Shown in pieces: positions 31,838 through 40,307 of a stretch of DNA of 64,000 bases (position 1 is its first letter; each line of letters starts with the position of its first letter). The DNA is from Acidobacteriaceae bacterium. Its GTDB lineage: Bacteria > Acidobacteriota > Terriglobia > Terriglobales > Acidobacteriaceae. The stretch is from assembly GCA_003134855.1 (NCBI GenBank), contig PLCS01000008.1, forward strand, positions 1 through 64,000, written 5' to 3'. The position numbers and the translations under genes are program-made. The notes under the pieces were generated by a model. The model was not told the DNA's origin. It saw only the letters and a program-made list of their open reading frames with translations, and made no database searches.

Positions 31838-32761
31838 TTGAGAAATAGGGACTGTAACCAAGGTAAAAAACTCTTGAGGTGCATCGCGGCCTTTGAGGAG
31901 ACGCACAAGCCGCTTCCAGGTATATCGAGTGCTGCCGCGCGCTGGACACTGGCTGAGCAGATGGTAGAAAGCATTCGGAGGAATGAGTACATCGCGGTCA
32001 TTCGTTCCAGAGGGTGCAGCACGTTGAGGCGTGACCCTGACTCCCCGATCTTCGACCCGCTCCGTGCGGCCATCTTAGACGCAGAATCCGGCGACCTCGA
32101 TGAAGCCTTTTGGCTTACTTTCCTCTTTGTCCATTTCGGCAAGCATAGGCGGTCCGGCTACCGGCTAATTCAGGACGTTTACGGCGGCCTGGGAGGGGTC
32201 CGCTGGAGCTGGCCAAAGATCAGTGCTGACCCCTTTCGATTCAGGCAATGGCTCGGTCGAAATGAGGCCGGGATCAAGGGCCGTGGCGGCATGTTTGGTA
32301 ATCACCGCAAGTACCAGAGCCTGAGTGCCTGGAAGCCGAAGGGAACCGGGGAGGCAATCGAGAGCTATGTTAAATGGGTGGTCGCTAGGGGAGGGCACGA
32401 GCGCTTGATCTCGGGCATTGAGGGCAAATACGGCGGCGACCGGCAGAGGGCCTTTCATGATCTCTACTTAAGGATGAACGCTATCGTTTCGTTTGGTAGG
32501 ACGGCTAGATTCGACTTTCTAACTATGGTGGGCAAGCTGGGGCTTGCAAATATTGAGCCTCCATATGCGTATATGCAAGGGGCGACGGGGCCGCTGATGG
32601 GGGCGCGGTTACTTTTTGGCTTTCCCAGCCTCTCTGCAGGCGCGGCTGAGCAGGAGGTTATTGCGCTGGAGAAATGCCTGAAAGTCGGAATGCAGGTTAT
32701 GGAGGACTCCCTTTGCAATTGGCAGAAAAGTCCCTCACAGTTCGTTCCATTCCGGGGCTAG
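31838..32761 (+). CDS. Putative DNA-base-modification protein (alpha-glutamyl/putrescinyl thymine pyrophosphorylase-like)
   Basis: The start is a TTG 7 bases after GGAGG, giving 307 residues. The sequence is mostly helical and has conserved-looking blocks: F-G-N-H-R-K-Y, G-T-G-E-A-I-E-S-Y-V-K-W, F-D-F-L-T-M-V-G-K-L-G-L, G-A-T-G-P-L-M-G-A-R and E-D-S-L-C-N-W-Q-K-S-P. From memory these resemble the alpha-glutamyl/putrescinyl thymine pyrophosphorylase (clade 3) family of DNA-glycosylase-related hypermodification enzymes. That assignment needs a profile search. It is tightly coupled to the thymidylate-synthase-like gene, which fits a base-modification pathway. Its stop overlaps the stop of the opposing antitoxin gene by 4 bases. 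Confidence 0.6.
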   Translation: MRNRDCNQGKKLLRCIAAFEETHKPLPGISSAAARWTLAEQMVESIRRNEYIAVIRSRGCSTLRRDPDSPIFDPLRAAILDAESGDLDEAFWLTFLFVHFGKHRRSGYRLIQDVYGGLGGVRWSWPKISADPFRFRQWLGRNEAGIKGRGGMFGNHRKYQSLSAWKPKGTGEAIESYVKWVVARGGHERLISGIEGKYGGDRQRAFHDLYLRMNAIVSFGRTARFDFLTMVGKLGLANIEPPYAYMQGATGPLMGARLLFGFPSLSAGAAEQEVIALEKCLKVGMQVMEDSLCNWQKSPSQFVPFRG

Positions 32762-33837
32762 CCGCAGTCGCCCCAAGTATAGTGTACCTTTAGCATATTC
32801 AGTTCGTTGTGGCGCAGTTGCTTGCGGTGCTGGAGTTGTCCCACGACGATTCCAGGAGAAACTCCGGCGCGCCGGGCAAAGGCCCGTACCGAAAGGCGAT
32901 CAGTTGGTATTTTGGGGAGTTCCTCGGCGAGTTCCTCGGGAATCAGCGTGCAACTCGCAAAGCCATTCGCCTCACTCTCCCTCAGGTCCGCTGCTGCTCC
33001 GTCCTCGATGAATAGCGATTTGTCCGAATGGAGGAGCAAATGACCGATTTCGTGGAAGAGCGTGAACCAGAAATGGTCATCCGTCAAGTAACGGAAAGAT
33101 AGGGTGATCGACGCCTTCCCTGATCCAAGAAACCGAGCAGCTCCGCTGGCACGACAGCCGGATGGGCAACGAGCGAGGCTAAATGCCACACCGTTTGCAG
33201 CGCAAATGCAGGTTATTTCAGGCAGAAATGACGAAGGCAGGCGTTGACGGGTCAGTTTCCTCAGGGCGGGCAAGGATCTCTCCAGTCCCGTGGGATCCCA
33301 AGGCGCGCAGTGGATGCGCTCTGCTTGAATCTCTCCTTGCCGTAGCCAGGCCAGTACAGACGCCGACGCGGAACTATAGGTTGGAGAGGTCCGAAACGCT
33401 GCCTTCTGAAGCAGGCTCTTATACCGGAGGTGCCATGAGAGCACGTCCTGGACACCAAAAAAAGCAAGGCAAGAGGAGAGAATCTCTTCTTTCGTTGAGG
33501 CGTTGCCAAGCCAACCCCAGCGCCTCATATCGCGGATGGGCAGGGTCTGCAGCCAGTCTGTGGATGCGGACTCGATGTCAACTTTCTCCCTGTCCTCCCA
33601 GTAGAGGGAATCCCTGCGTAGCCAAAATTCTTTCGATCCGCCGAGGTGTTCCGCGAGTGCACCCGCCAATCGGGTGGTAAGGCGCGTTTCGCCGACGAGC
33701 ATGTCCTGTAGTTCGAAAGACTGGCATGCGAGCCGAGAGGCAAGCGAATCAAGGCTGACGGAGCGCTCTTTCATTAGGTCAGCGATGGTGTCTCCAGGAG
33801 GCGAAAGCCATTTTGGCGAGAATGCTTCTTCCTTCAA
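32758..33837 (-). CDS. HigA-like antitoxin fused to an ImmA/IrrE metallopeptidase
   Basis: Residues about 15-80 form a HigA-type helix-turn-helix (T-I-A-D-L-M-K-E-R, L-A-G-A-L-A-E-H-L-G-G-S-K-E-F-W-L). Residues about 200-300 form an ImmA/IrrE zinc peptidase domain with the H-E-I-G-H motif at 262-266 and a downstream acidic E-S-E-A-N. The 359-residue length fits the known XRE-ImmA antitoxins. It should repress its own operon, neutralise the HigB-like toxin and perhaps be cut or act as a protease under stress. Its GTG or ATG start overlaps the end of the toxin gene by 4 bases. Confidence 0.85.
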   Translation of the reverse strand: MKEEAFSPKWLSPPGDTIADLMKERSVSLDSLASRLACQSFELQDMLVGETRLTTRLAGALAEHLGGSKEFWLRRDSLYWEDREKVDIESASTDWLQTLPIRDMRRWGWLGNASTKEEILSSCLAFFGVQDVLSWHLRYKSLLQKAAFRTSPTYSSASASVLAWLRQGEIQAERIHCAPWDPTGLERSLPALRKLTRQRLPSSFLPEITCICAANGVAFSLARCPSGCRASGAARFLGSGKASITLSFRYLTDDHFWFTLFHEIGHLLLHSDKSLFIEDGAAADLRESEANGFASCTLIPEELAEELPKIPTDRLSVRAFARRAGVSPGIVVGQLQHRKQLRHNELNMLKVHYTWGDCG

Positions 33838-34160
33838 TTGCCACCCCCGATCGAAACGATTCTAATACGCGTGACCTGGCTCCAGTCCAGACGACCATTC
33901 TTCTTGGCCGGCGGGATCACATGATTTGATATGAAGACGAGTAGGCCGTAGCTGCCCAGTTCAAGCGCCATTGCTTCTGGTTCTTCAAAAGTGATTGCCC
34001 GCGGGCAGCCTGCGAAAAGGGATGCAACCGATTTTGCTGCCCTAAGATCGGCGAGCCTGTGGCGTAGATGCCCGGCGCATCCCTCCCCTAAAGCTTTGTC
34101 CGACACCCTCTCGTCCTCGCATAATCGTCGCAGCTTCCTGTTTTCAAAGGCTATCTCCAA
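33834..34160 (-). CDS. HigB/RelE-type toxin
   Basis: The 108-residue protein opens with a TTG codon (M-E-I-A-F-E-N-R-K-L-R-R-L-C-E-D). It has the look of HigB/plasmid-killer toxins: an early K-L-R-R-L-C, then R-H-R-L-A-D-L-R-A-A and a C-terminal W-S-Q-V-T-R-I-R-I-V-S-I. Such toxins are ribosome-dependent mRNA endonucleases. The order toxin-antitoxin with a 4-base overlap is typical of higBA. It stands at the edge of the accessory region that also holds the modification-enzyme pair. Confidence 0.75.
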   Translation of the reverse strand: MEIAFENRKLRRLCEDERVSDKALGEGCAGHLRHRLADLRAAKSVASLFAGCPRAITFEEPEAMALELGSYGLLVFISNHVIPPAKKNGRLDWSQVTRIRIVSIGGGN

Positions 34161-34510
34161 GGAATGCCACCAATATCAACATTCTCAGGCTGCCGATCCG
34201 CCCGGGGCAAGATCTTGATGCGGAATTCCGCTAATCGGTACCATAAGTGGCAATCTGGTCAATTCGGTCCTGACAAGGGGCGGGTGGCGCGGGTCCGGGG
34301 GTAAGGAAAGTGGGTGCCCCAGAGCCTGCCCTGAGCCCGTCGAAGGGTCCAGCCTTTGGGATCCGGGAACGACCATCTTCTCCCGCCCGCTCTCAATTCA
34401 CTTAAAAAATGTCCGGATTCTCTCCGGGTTTGGCCAAAAATTTGCCAAACTATCTCTGTTTCGACGCAGAGGGATATTTGCGCGTTTGGTACTCAAATTG
34501 CGCCTGGCAG
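34161..34510. other. Intergenic stretch with a REP remnant
   Basis: No gene is supported. A fragment of the CTTCGACGGGCTCAGG-type repeat lies near 34327-34352 (CCCTGAGCCCGTCGAAGGGTCC). The promoter of higB must lie near its left end. Confidence 0.45.
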
Positions 34511-35710
34511 CTAGCTCTTCGCGAAGGCCGCTGCTTCGTTCTCCAACTCCGGGTCCCAATGCTTGGGCTGGTAGATGCAGCAGGGTTCCTGGGCGAGCGG
34601 GTCGCCGGTGACGGCGTAGGCGCGGGCGCGGGAGCCGCCGCAGATCTCCTTGTACTCGCAGGCGCCGCACTTGCCCTCCAGCTTGCTGGTGTCGCGCAGG
34701 GATTTGAAAATAGGCGCGTTGCGGTAGATCTCGCTAAGCGGGGTCTCGCGGATATTGCCGGCGTGGATGGGCAGAAAGCCGCTGGGGTAGACGTTGCCGA
34801 CATGGGAGACGAAGAGGAAGCCCTTGCCGTCGTTGACGCGGCGCGTGGCCCAACTGGCGGTGCGGGTTTGCGCATCGCTGGTGGGGGCGCCAGGCTCATA
34901 CTCTCGTGGGGCGGCCTGCGGGGCGGAGGCCGAGCCCGGGTGGCCGTGGCCGATTTTGCGCTCTTCCAGGTTGTGCTGCAAGAGGTAACGGCGATAGTGC
35001 ATCGCCTCGGTGGTCTTGATCTGGAAGTTGACGCGGTGCGAAAGCTCGTAAATCTTGCCAAAAACGTGCTCAAATTCCTCTCCGCTGAGGAGGTCGCCAA
35101 GCTGCCCGCGGCCCACGGGAACCAGGAAGAAAACATTCCACATGACGATGGCCAGCTTCTCGAAGAGAGCACAGAGGCTGTCGAGGTCATGGGCGTTGTG
35201 GCGGCTGATGGTGGTGTGAACCTGGATGGGAATGCCCGCCTCGTTGGCCCACTCGATGGCCTGGATGGTGCGCGCATAAGCGCCGGGAAGGCCGCGAAAA
35301 GTGTCGTGAATCTCCGGCGTTGAGCCGTCCAGCGAGATGCCGAGCCGCACCAGGCCCGCCTCCTTGAGTTTGAAGATCGCCTCGCGGGTCAGCAGCGGCG
35401 TGGCGCTGGGGGTGAGCGCAACCTGGACGCCTTTGTCGGCGGCGTAGCGGATCAGCTCGAAGACGTCGGCGCGCTTGAGGGGGTCGCCGCCCGTGAAGAC
35501 AAAAATGGGTACGCCCATGGCGGCGATCTGGTCGATCAGCGCCTTCCCCTCTGCGTTGGTCAGCTCGTCAGGGTGGGCGATAGGCTGGGCGGCGGCACGG
35601 CAGTGCTTGCAGGCCAGGTCGCAGGATTGCGTGACCTCCCAGATGGCGAGAAAGGGGGTTTCGTCAAAGTTCAACGCGCCACGCGCGGGAATGTTGTGCA
35701 TCGGTTGCAT
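34511..35710 (-). CDS. Radical SAM/SPASM protein
   Basis: The ATG at 35710, preceded by GGAGG, gives 399 residues; an upstream start would add repeat-derived residues. The [4Fe-4S] cluster motif is C30-x3-C34-x2-C37 (S-C-D-L-A-C-K-H-C). It is followed by the G-G-D-P motif (F-T-G-G-D-P-L) and a C-terminal SPASM-type Cys set (C-G-A-C-E-Y-K-E-I-C-G-G, then C-C). Such enzymes generate a deoxyadenosyl radical and modify peptides or tetrapyrroles. The arrangement resembles heme d1/NirJ-like and related sets. No peptide substrate or heme d1 gene is adjacent, so the substrate is unknown. Confidence 0.85.
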   Translation of the reverse strand: MQPMHNIPARGALNFDETPFLAIWEVTQSCDLACKHCRAAAQPIAHPDELTNAEGKALIDQIAAMGVPIFVFTGGDPLKRADVFELIRYAADKGVQVALTPSATPLLTREAIFKLKEAGLVRLGISLDGSTPEIHDTFRGLPGAYARTIQAIEWANEAGIPIQVHTTISRHNAHDLDSLCALFEKLAIVMWNVFFLVPVGRGQLGDLLSGEEFEHVFGKIYELSHRVNFQIKTTEAMHYRRYLLQHNLEERKIGHGHPGSASAPQAAPREYEPGAPTSDAQTRTASWATRRVNDGKGFLFVSHVGNVYPSGFLPIHAGNIRETPLSEIYRNAPIFKSLRDTSKLEGKCGACEYKEICGGSRARAYAVTGDPLAQEPCCIYQPKHWDPELENEAAAFAKS

Positions 35711-36084
35711 GAGACCTCCAACAAAATCGGGGCGAGTTTCCACCCTTTCGCGATTGAAAAAAGCAGATCCTTCGACTGCGCTCAGGAGCGAAAAGATGGG
35801 GCACGGCCGGGGATGGAGCGCCACGATTCTGTTCCAGAAGAGCAGCCTAGGCGCTTCGCGGGCAGTGATTTAGATCACATTATCAGATTAAATTCGTTTT
35901 CGCAGGGATCAGAAAAAGATGCACGGGACAAACGCGCAAGAAACGCTCTGCTTATAGATGAAGGATATCTTGCGTTTTTTTGGCCAAGAAAGGAGCCGGG
36001 AGGCCTCGTTTCTGCCGTCAAAACGGTGAATGGGGTATTGGGATTGGCCGGGGCGCGGGCGGCGCTGACGAGGCGGTTGAGCCA

Positions 36085-36391
36085 GGGCCTGTTCACACTA
36101 CCCCAGTGGGCGGCGACGGGAGCCAATTTTTCTCAGATCGAGGAATGAGGAGTGACGGATACCGGGTGTATCCGAGCGACGATGGACGAAGAGCTGGGGA
36201 AAATTGGCCTGTCCCTTCGGGCTGCTGCGAAAATCCGGCCATACTTCATTCTTGCCCTCGACGGTGGACCCGCCACAGCCTTCGGGCTCGGCTTCATCTA
36301 CACCCCACGGACGAAGACCTGTCCGTGGGGACCCCGGCCTGGCCGGATTTTCGCTGGCAGCGCCACCCGCCGAGGTAGTGTGAACAGGCCC
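36085..36391. repeat. 307-bp MITE-like element with 18-bp perfect inverted ends
   Basis: The ends are GGGCCTGTTCACACTACC and its exact complement GGTAGTGTGAACAGGCCC. Inside lies a second inverted pair, AAAATCCGGCC (36230) and GGCCGGATTTT (36341), with the 40-bp palindrome at the centre. A lone copy of the end sequence (GGCCTGTTCACACTAC) occurs at 60645-60660. No transposase frame is present. Confidence 0.8.
36300..36341 (+). repeat. 40-bp palindromic repeat, copy e
   Basis: CACCCCACGGAC + GAAGACCT + GTCCGTGGGGACCCCGGCC with a perfect 10-bp stem. This copy is intergenic and lies within the 307-bp element, which may be one way the family moves. Confidence 0.92.
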
Positions 36392-36948
36392 TAATCGATT
36401 CCCAAGTCCGATAATCCGAAGCTCAACCCCACGGACTTGAGGCACCCCGATTTACATACCCGCGGAGCTGCGCCACCCGCCGGCCAGTGACGCCAGGGCC
36501 GAAATCGCTCATCAACCGGATGTCTTTCTGGCCGGAGTCTTTTAGCGCCGGTTGAAGCATTCTCATACGGACATTGGCCTGTTGGTGACTGTTGAGGCTC
36601 TTCTGTAGGCGCATCAATGGACACTGGCCGACATACCAGTACTAATCCCACGACATTGCCACAAGCGACAGATTGTAAATCAGTTGTAGCTCTCACCATG
36701 GACAACGTGACGCGATTGCATTTACGATCCAAGCGACGGCCTGCTGATTCCTATTGGCCTCGGCTTCCCGTTCGCCAGTCAATCACTAATACGTTAGCCG
36801 GATTGGCAATATGCCAAATCTGCGAGAGACCACTACCTGGCTACTCAGCGCTCCGGCAAGCCACTAGCCGTTTCTGCAAGCGCGGTTCGACCCTCGGGTC
36901 CAATGCTTTAGTGCTAAACTAACCCTCATGACCGCACGGAGGTGAGTC

Positions 36949-37014
36949 ATGACCAAGATTGCATCTTGGCCCGTGACTACCTTTTGCATCCAATTGCGCA
37001 GGCAGCAGCACTGA
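36949..37014 (+). CDS. Possible 21-residue leader peptide
   Basis: An ATG preceded by CGGAGGTGAGTC, one of the strongest ribosome sites in the region, opens a 21-codon frame (M-T-K-I-A-S-W-P-V-T-T-F). It ends 127 bases before the STAND NTPase gene, which itself has only a weak site. It could be a leader peptide, or the start of a decayed gene. Confidence 0.25.
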   Translation: MTKIASWPVTTFCIQLRRQQH

Positions 37015-37140
37015 GGCACAGGGCCAGGCTCGGGAAACGGACTCTCATTCCGGCTTCATTATCAGAGCGCCTAAGGCTGCGTTTCCAAGGATCAATTTCC
37101 ACCGGCGCTACACCGAAACGGCGCACACCGAGGCCATGGC

Positions 37141-39465
37141 ATGAAAAAGTGGACCCTCACAATTCTCGCAGCGTTCAGCCTTTCAGTCTTGGCTTGGAAG
37201 GCGAAGGTTTGGGTGCCGTGGATTTTGTTATTCGCGACCCGCAATAAGGAGACGGTCGATTCGTTCAAGGATTTAATTGAACTCGTGTCAAAGCTGCTTG
37301 CGGGGGCAGGAGCTATCTTCCTGCCTCTCTACCAACTCTGGCGGCAGAAGAAAGGACCCGCAGAGAAGCCGTCCGACGTTAACGTTCAAATCTTCAACCA
37401 GCTTCCTGTCTCAGCTCCAGTTTCCGCTCCCGTCTTTGCGGCGCTCCATCAGCTCCCCCCGCCTCCGGCGGACTTCACTGGACGCGAAGAGGATTTGAAG
37501 GAACTTCGGGCAGCGATCTTGGTTGGAGGCGTTCACATCTCTGGACTCCAAGGCCAAGGAGGTGTCGGCAAGACCGCCCTCGCACTCAAACTGGCCGCCG
37601 ATCTCGCCCCCAACTTCCACAACGCGCAAATCTATCTCGATCTCAAAGGTATCAGCGAAAGACCCCTCACCTCCTCCGAGGCCATGAAGCACGTCCTCCT
37701 CGCCTTCCGTCCCGAAGTCAAGCTGCCCAACAATGAAGACGAACTCAGCGCCTTGTACCATACTTTGCTCCACGACAAGCGCGTCTTACTCCTCATGGAC
37801 AACGCCAAGGACGCCGCCCAGGTGAAATCTCTCATCCCGCCCCAAGGATGCGCGTTACTCGTCACTTCACGCTACCGCTTCGCGCTTCCCGGTCTCCAAC
37901 AGAAGAATCTCGATACCCTTCTACCCGAAGACGCGACAAAGCTTCTGCTTCGGATCGCACCCGTCATTGGCGGCGAAGCCGAGGCGATCGCGAGGTCGTG
38001 CGGCTACTTGGCCCTTGCTCTGCGTCTGGCCGCGACCGCCATCGCCGAGCATATCAACCTCGCTCCGTCGGACTACAGGCAAAAACTTTCTGACGAAAAG
38101 CAACGGCTCGGACTCTTGAGCGGCGATGGCGGCGTGGATGCCTCCATCACTCTGAGCTACAACCTGCTCGACGGAGAATCGCAAAAGCGCTGGCGCGTGT
38201 TGGCCGTCTTCCCCGACACCTTCGACGCCTCCGCCCCCGCCGCAATTTGGGGAATAGGAGCCGCAGTGGCAAACGAAGCCCTCAGTCGCTTCCTGCAGTA
38301 CTCCATGCTTCAATGGAACGACTCCACCAAACGCTACCGCCTGCACGACCTCATGCGCGATTTTGCCCGCCAACAATTGACTGCCACTGAATCCGATGAC
38401 GCCTTCCGAAACCATGCCAGGCATTACAGAGCAATACTAGAAGAATCTGACCAACTCTACCTTATCGGCGGCGACTCAATCATGCGCGGCCTCACCCTCT
38501 TTGATCTTGAATGGGGAAATATCCAGGCTGGACAAGCTTGGGCAGCGGCCTATGCAGCAACAGATCAGGAGGCCGCGAAACTGTGTAGCAGCTTTCCAGA
38601 TTGGGGCATTCGCGTCCTTGACCTGCGTCGGCAAAAAGGTGAGCAGATTCACTGGCGGGAGGCCGCCCTTGCCGCTGCCCGCCAAATGAAAGATCGTGCA
38701 GCCGAGGGCCGACACCTCGGGAACGTGGGCGTCGCCTACGCGGACTCAGGCGAATACCGCCGCGCCATCGACTACCAGGAGCAAGCTCTCGTGATCACCC
38801 GCAATATCGGCGACAAGCGGGGGGAGGGTACCGCGCTGGGCCAGCTCGGCAACACGTACTACTCATTGGGCGAATACGAAAGCGCAATAGACTACGAGGA
38901 GAAGGCTCTGATGATCGCCCGCGATGTTGGCGATAAGAGGGGCGAAGGCAACGCGCTGGGCACCTTGGGCGTCGCGTACGCGGACACAGGCGTATATCAC
39001 CGCGCAATCGAGTACCAGGAGCAGCGTCAAGCTATCGCCCGTGCCATGGGCGACCAGCAAGCCGAAGCGCAGACCCTCGGAAACCTGGGCATCGCCCATC
39101 GTTTATTGGGCGACCATCAGCGCGCCATCGAGGACCATGAGGGATCTCTAAAGATCAACCACGCACTCGGCAACCTGTGGGAGGAGGGCAGAGATCTCGC
39201 CAATCTGGGGTATACGTACGCAGAATTAGGAGAGGCCCGCCGCGCCATCGATTACTACGAGAAGGCCCTGGCCATCGCCCGCAAAGTCGGCGACCTACGA
39301 AGCGAAGGCAACACGCTGGGGATCATGAGCCTGGCGGTGGACAAACTTGGCGACCGCAATAAGGCCATCGAACTTGCCGAGACATCGCTAAAGATCCGAG
39401 TGCAAATCGAAGACCCTAATGCCGCGACAGTGAGAAAGCAACTCGAAGAGTGGGGGATTTATTGA
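37141..39465 (+). CDS. Membrane-anchored STAND NTPase (NB-ARC) with TPR repeats
   Basis: The 774-residue protein has two N-terminal hydrophobic segments (about 5-31 and 48-66). An NB-ARC/STAND ATPase follows: P-loop G-Q-G-G-V-G-K-T-A at 138-146, Walker B V-L-L-L-M-D-N near 220, L-L-V-T-S-R-Y near 243, and the winged-helix part ending in R-L-H-D-L-M-R-D-F-A. The last 260 residues hold about six tetratricopeptide repeats of 40 residues (G-E-Y-R-R-A-I-D-Y-Q-E-Q-A-L and variants). STAND proteins oligomerise on sensing a ligand, and many bacterial ones are anti-phage sensors or regulators. No enzymatic effector is visible; the membrane segments may be the effector or anchor. Confidence 0.88.
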   Translation: MKKWTLTILAAFSLSVLAWKAKVWVPWILLFATRNKETVDSFKDLIELVSKLLAGAGAIFLPLYQLWRQKKGPAEKPSDVNVQIFNQLPVSAPVSAPVFAALHQLPPPPADFTGREEDLKELRAAILVGGVHISGLQGQGGVGKTALALKLAADLAPNFHNAQIYLDLKGISERPLTSSEAMKHVLLAFRPEVKLPNNEDELSALYHTLLHDKRVLLLMDNAKDAAQVKSLIPPQGCALLVTSRYRFALPGLQQKNLDTLLPEDATKLLLRIAPVIGGEAEAIARSCGYLALALRLAATAIAEHINLAPSDYRQKLSDEKQRLGLLSGDGGVDASITLSYNLLDGESQKRWRVLAVFPDTFDASAPAAIWGIGAAVANEALSRFLQYSMLQWNDSTKRYRLHDLMRDFARQQLTATESDDAFRNHARHYRAILEESDQLYLIGGDSIMRGLTLFDLEWGNIQAGQAWAAAYAATDQEAAKLCSSFPDWGIRVLDLRRQKGEQIHWREAALAAARQMKDRAAEGRHLGNVGVAYADSGEYRRAIDYQEQALVITRNIGDKRGEGTALGQLGNTYYSLGEYESAIDYEEKALMIARDVGDKRGEGNALGTLGVAYADTGVYHRAIEYQEQRQAIARAMGDQQAEAQTLGNLGIAHRLLGDHQRAIEDHEGSLKINHALGNLWEEGRDLANLGYTYAELGEARRAIDYYEKALAIARKVGDLRSEGNTLGIMSLAVDKLGDRNKAIELAETSLKIRVQIEDPNAATVRKQLEEWGIY

Positions 39466-40307
39466 GTAAATCAAGCCGGAACCATGCCGCCATTACCACG
39501 CTCCATTAGAGGACGCTCCGTTCAAAATAGGCTTGTAGGAACCGCTCTTTGCGTCCGCCTCAGACTACGGGCGGATCACGGGCAATCAGAAATCTGAGCC
39601 TCAGTTGACGATAACATTGGGTGTACTTGGAGGCTCATTGGGTGCCTGAAAGTCGATGACTCGGCCAATCCCCGATTGGCTATTGTTGCCCGTCACTCTC
39701 GAGCCCCCCTCACCAATGCCTGCGGTGAGCTTCAGCCGCCAGATGGAAGCCAATCAGGATTCGTACCGGCAAACGCCGATGTCGACAGGAATCGCTTTCG
39801 ATAGGCGACAATTCGCCTATGCGCTCAACGACGAACGAGCAGGCCCAACAATCCGGAATCCGGGTCAGGGGCGGGCATCTGGGAGCCTGACCCGCCGCCG
39901 GAAGACGAAATTTCATGGAATCTACGTCGCGGTACGGGCATAAAGACGGCGATCGGCGTTAGGACAGAAAGTGCTCATCAACCAGTGTTTAGACTGCATG
40001 ATTTGGTAATTAGACTTGGACATGCGCGGACGAGGACGTCCGCGCTACAGCCGGCCGGGAGGCCGGCGCTACACTCCGATGATTACGAAATCACACGGTC
40101 ATGGTACTAGAGGTCTTTCTGGCCGGGGCCTTTTATAGCAACGAAGCCAAGGGTGGATTTTTCCTGAATGGAATCATCCGCCCCCTTGCTGTGTCGCCGA
40201 ATCCGGCGAGCCTTCTGAATAGGATGCCTTGGTGTTCCCCTTGCAACAGACGGGTTCAACGCTGCAAGTGTATGGTGAGGGAACATCTGGACAGGGAGGC
40301 ATGATCA
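39466..40307. other. Intergenic stretch with a double-hairpin repeat
   Basis: Over 800 bases without a supported gene; frames here have no family signature. The one recognised item is the double-hairpin repeat at 40025-40074. A short frame at 40101-40304 was considered and not accepted. Confidence 0.5.
40025..40074 (-). repeat. Double-hairpin REP-like repeat, copy 2
   Basis: GCGGACGAGGACGTCCGC and GCCGGCCGGGAGGCCGGC are two adjoining hairpins separated by GCTACA. It is the reverse-oriented relative of the unit at 10396-10442. Confidence 0.75.

Larger units (their letters stand above)
35711..37140. other. 1.4-kb accessory gap with a large inverted-repeat element
   Basis: No standard gene is supported over 1.4 kb. 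It contains the 307-bp inverted-repeat element (36085-36391) with a nested 40-bp palindrome. It also holds a partial CCCCACGGACTT word near 36426 and a short frame with a strong ribosome site at 36949. The right part (36500-36940) looks like decayed sequence. Confidence 0.55.

Noticed and set aside
35711..36085. Frames around 35573-36148 as possible genes upstream of the radical SAM gene
   Set aside because: Translations change character at repeat borders and show no family motif; part is antisense to the 5' end of a real gene.
36885..36915. GGTTCGACCCTCGGGTCC resembling a tRNA T-arm
   Set aside because: The flanking bases cannot form the acceptor, D and anticodon stems, and no complementary T-stem is present.
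40101..40304. 67-codon frame before the iron permease gene
   Set aside because: It has Cys-rich, repeat-like residues and no ribosome site, and it stops just before the well-supported ATG of the permease.
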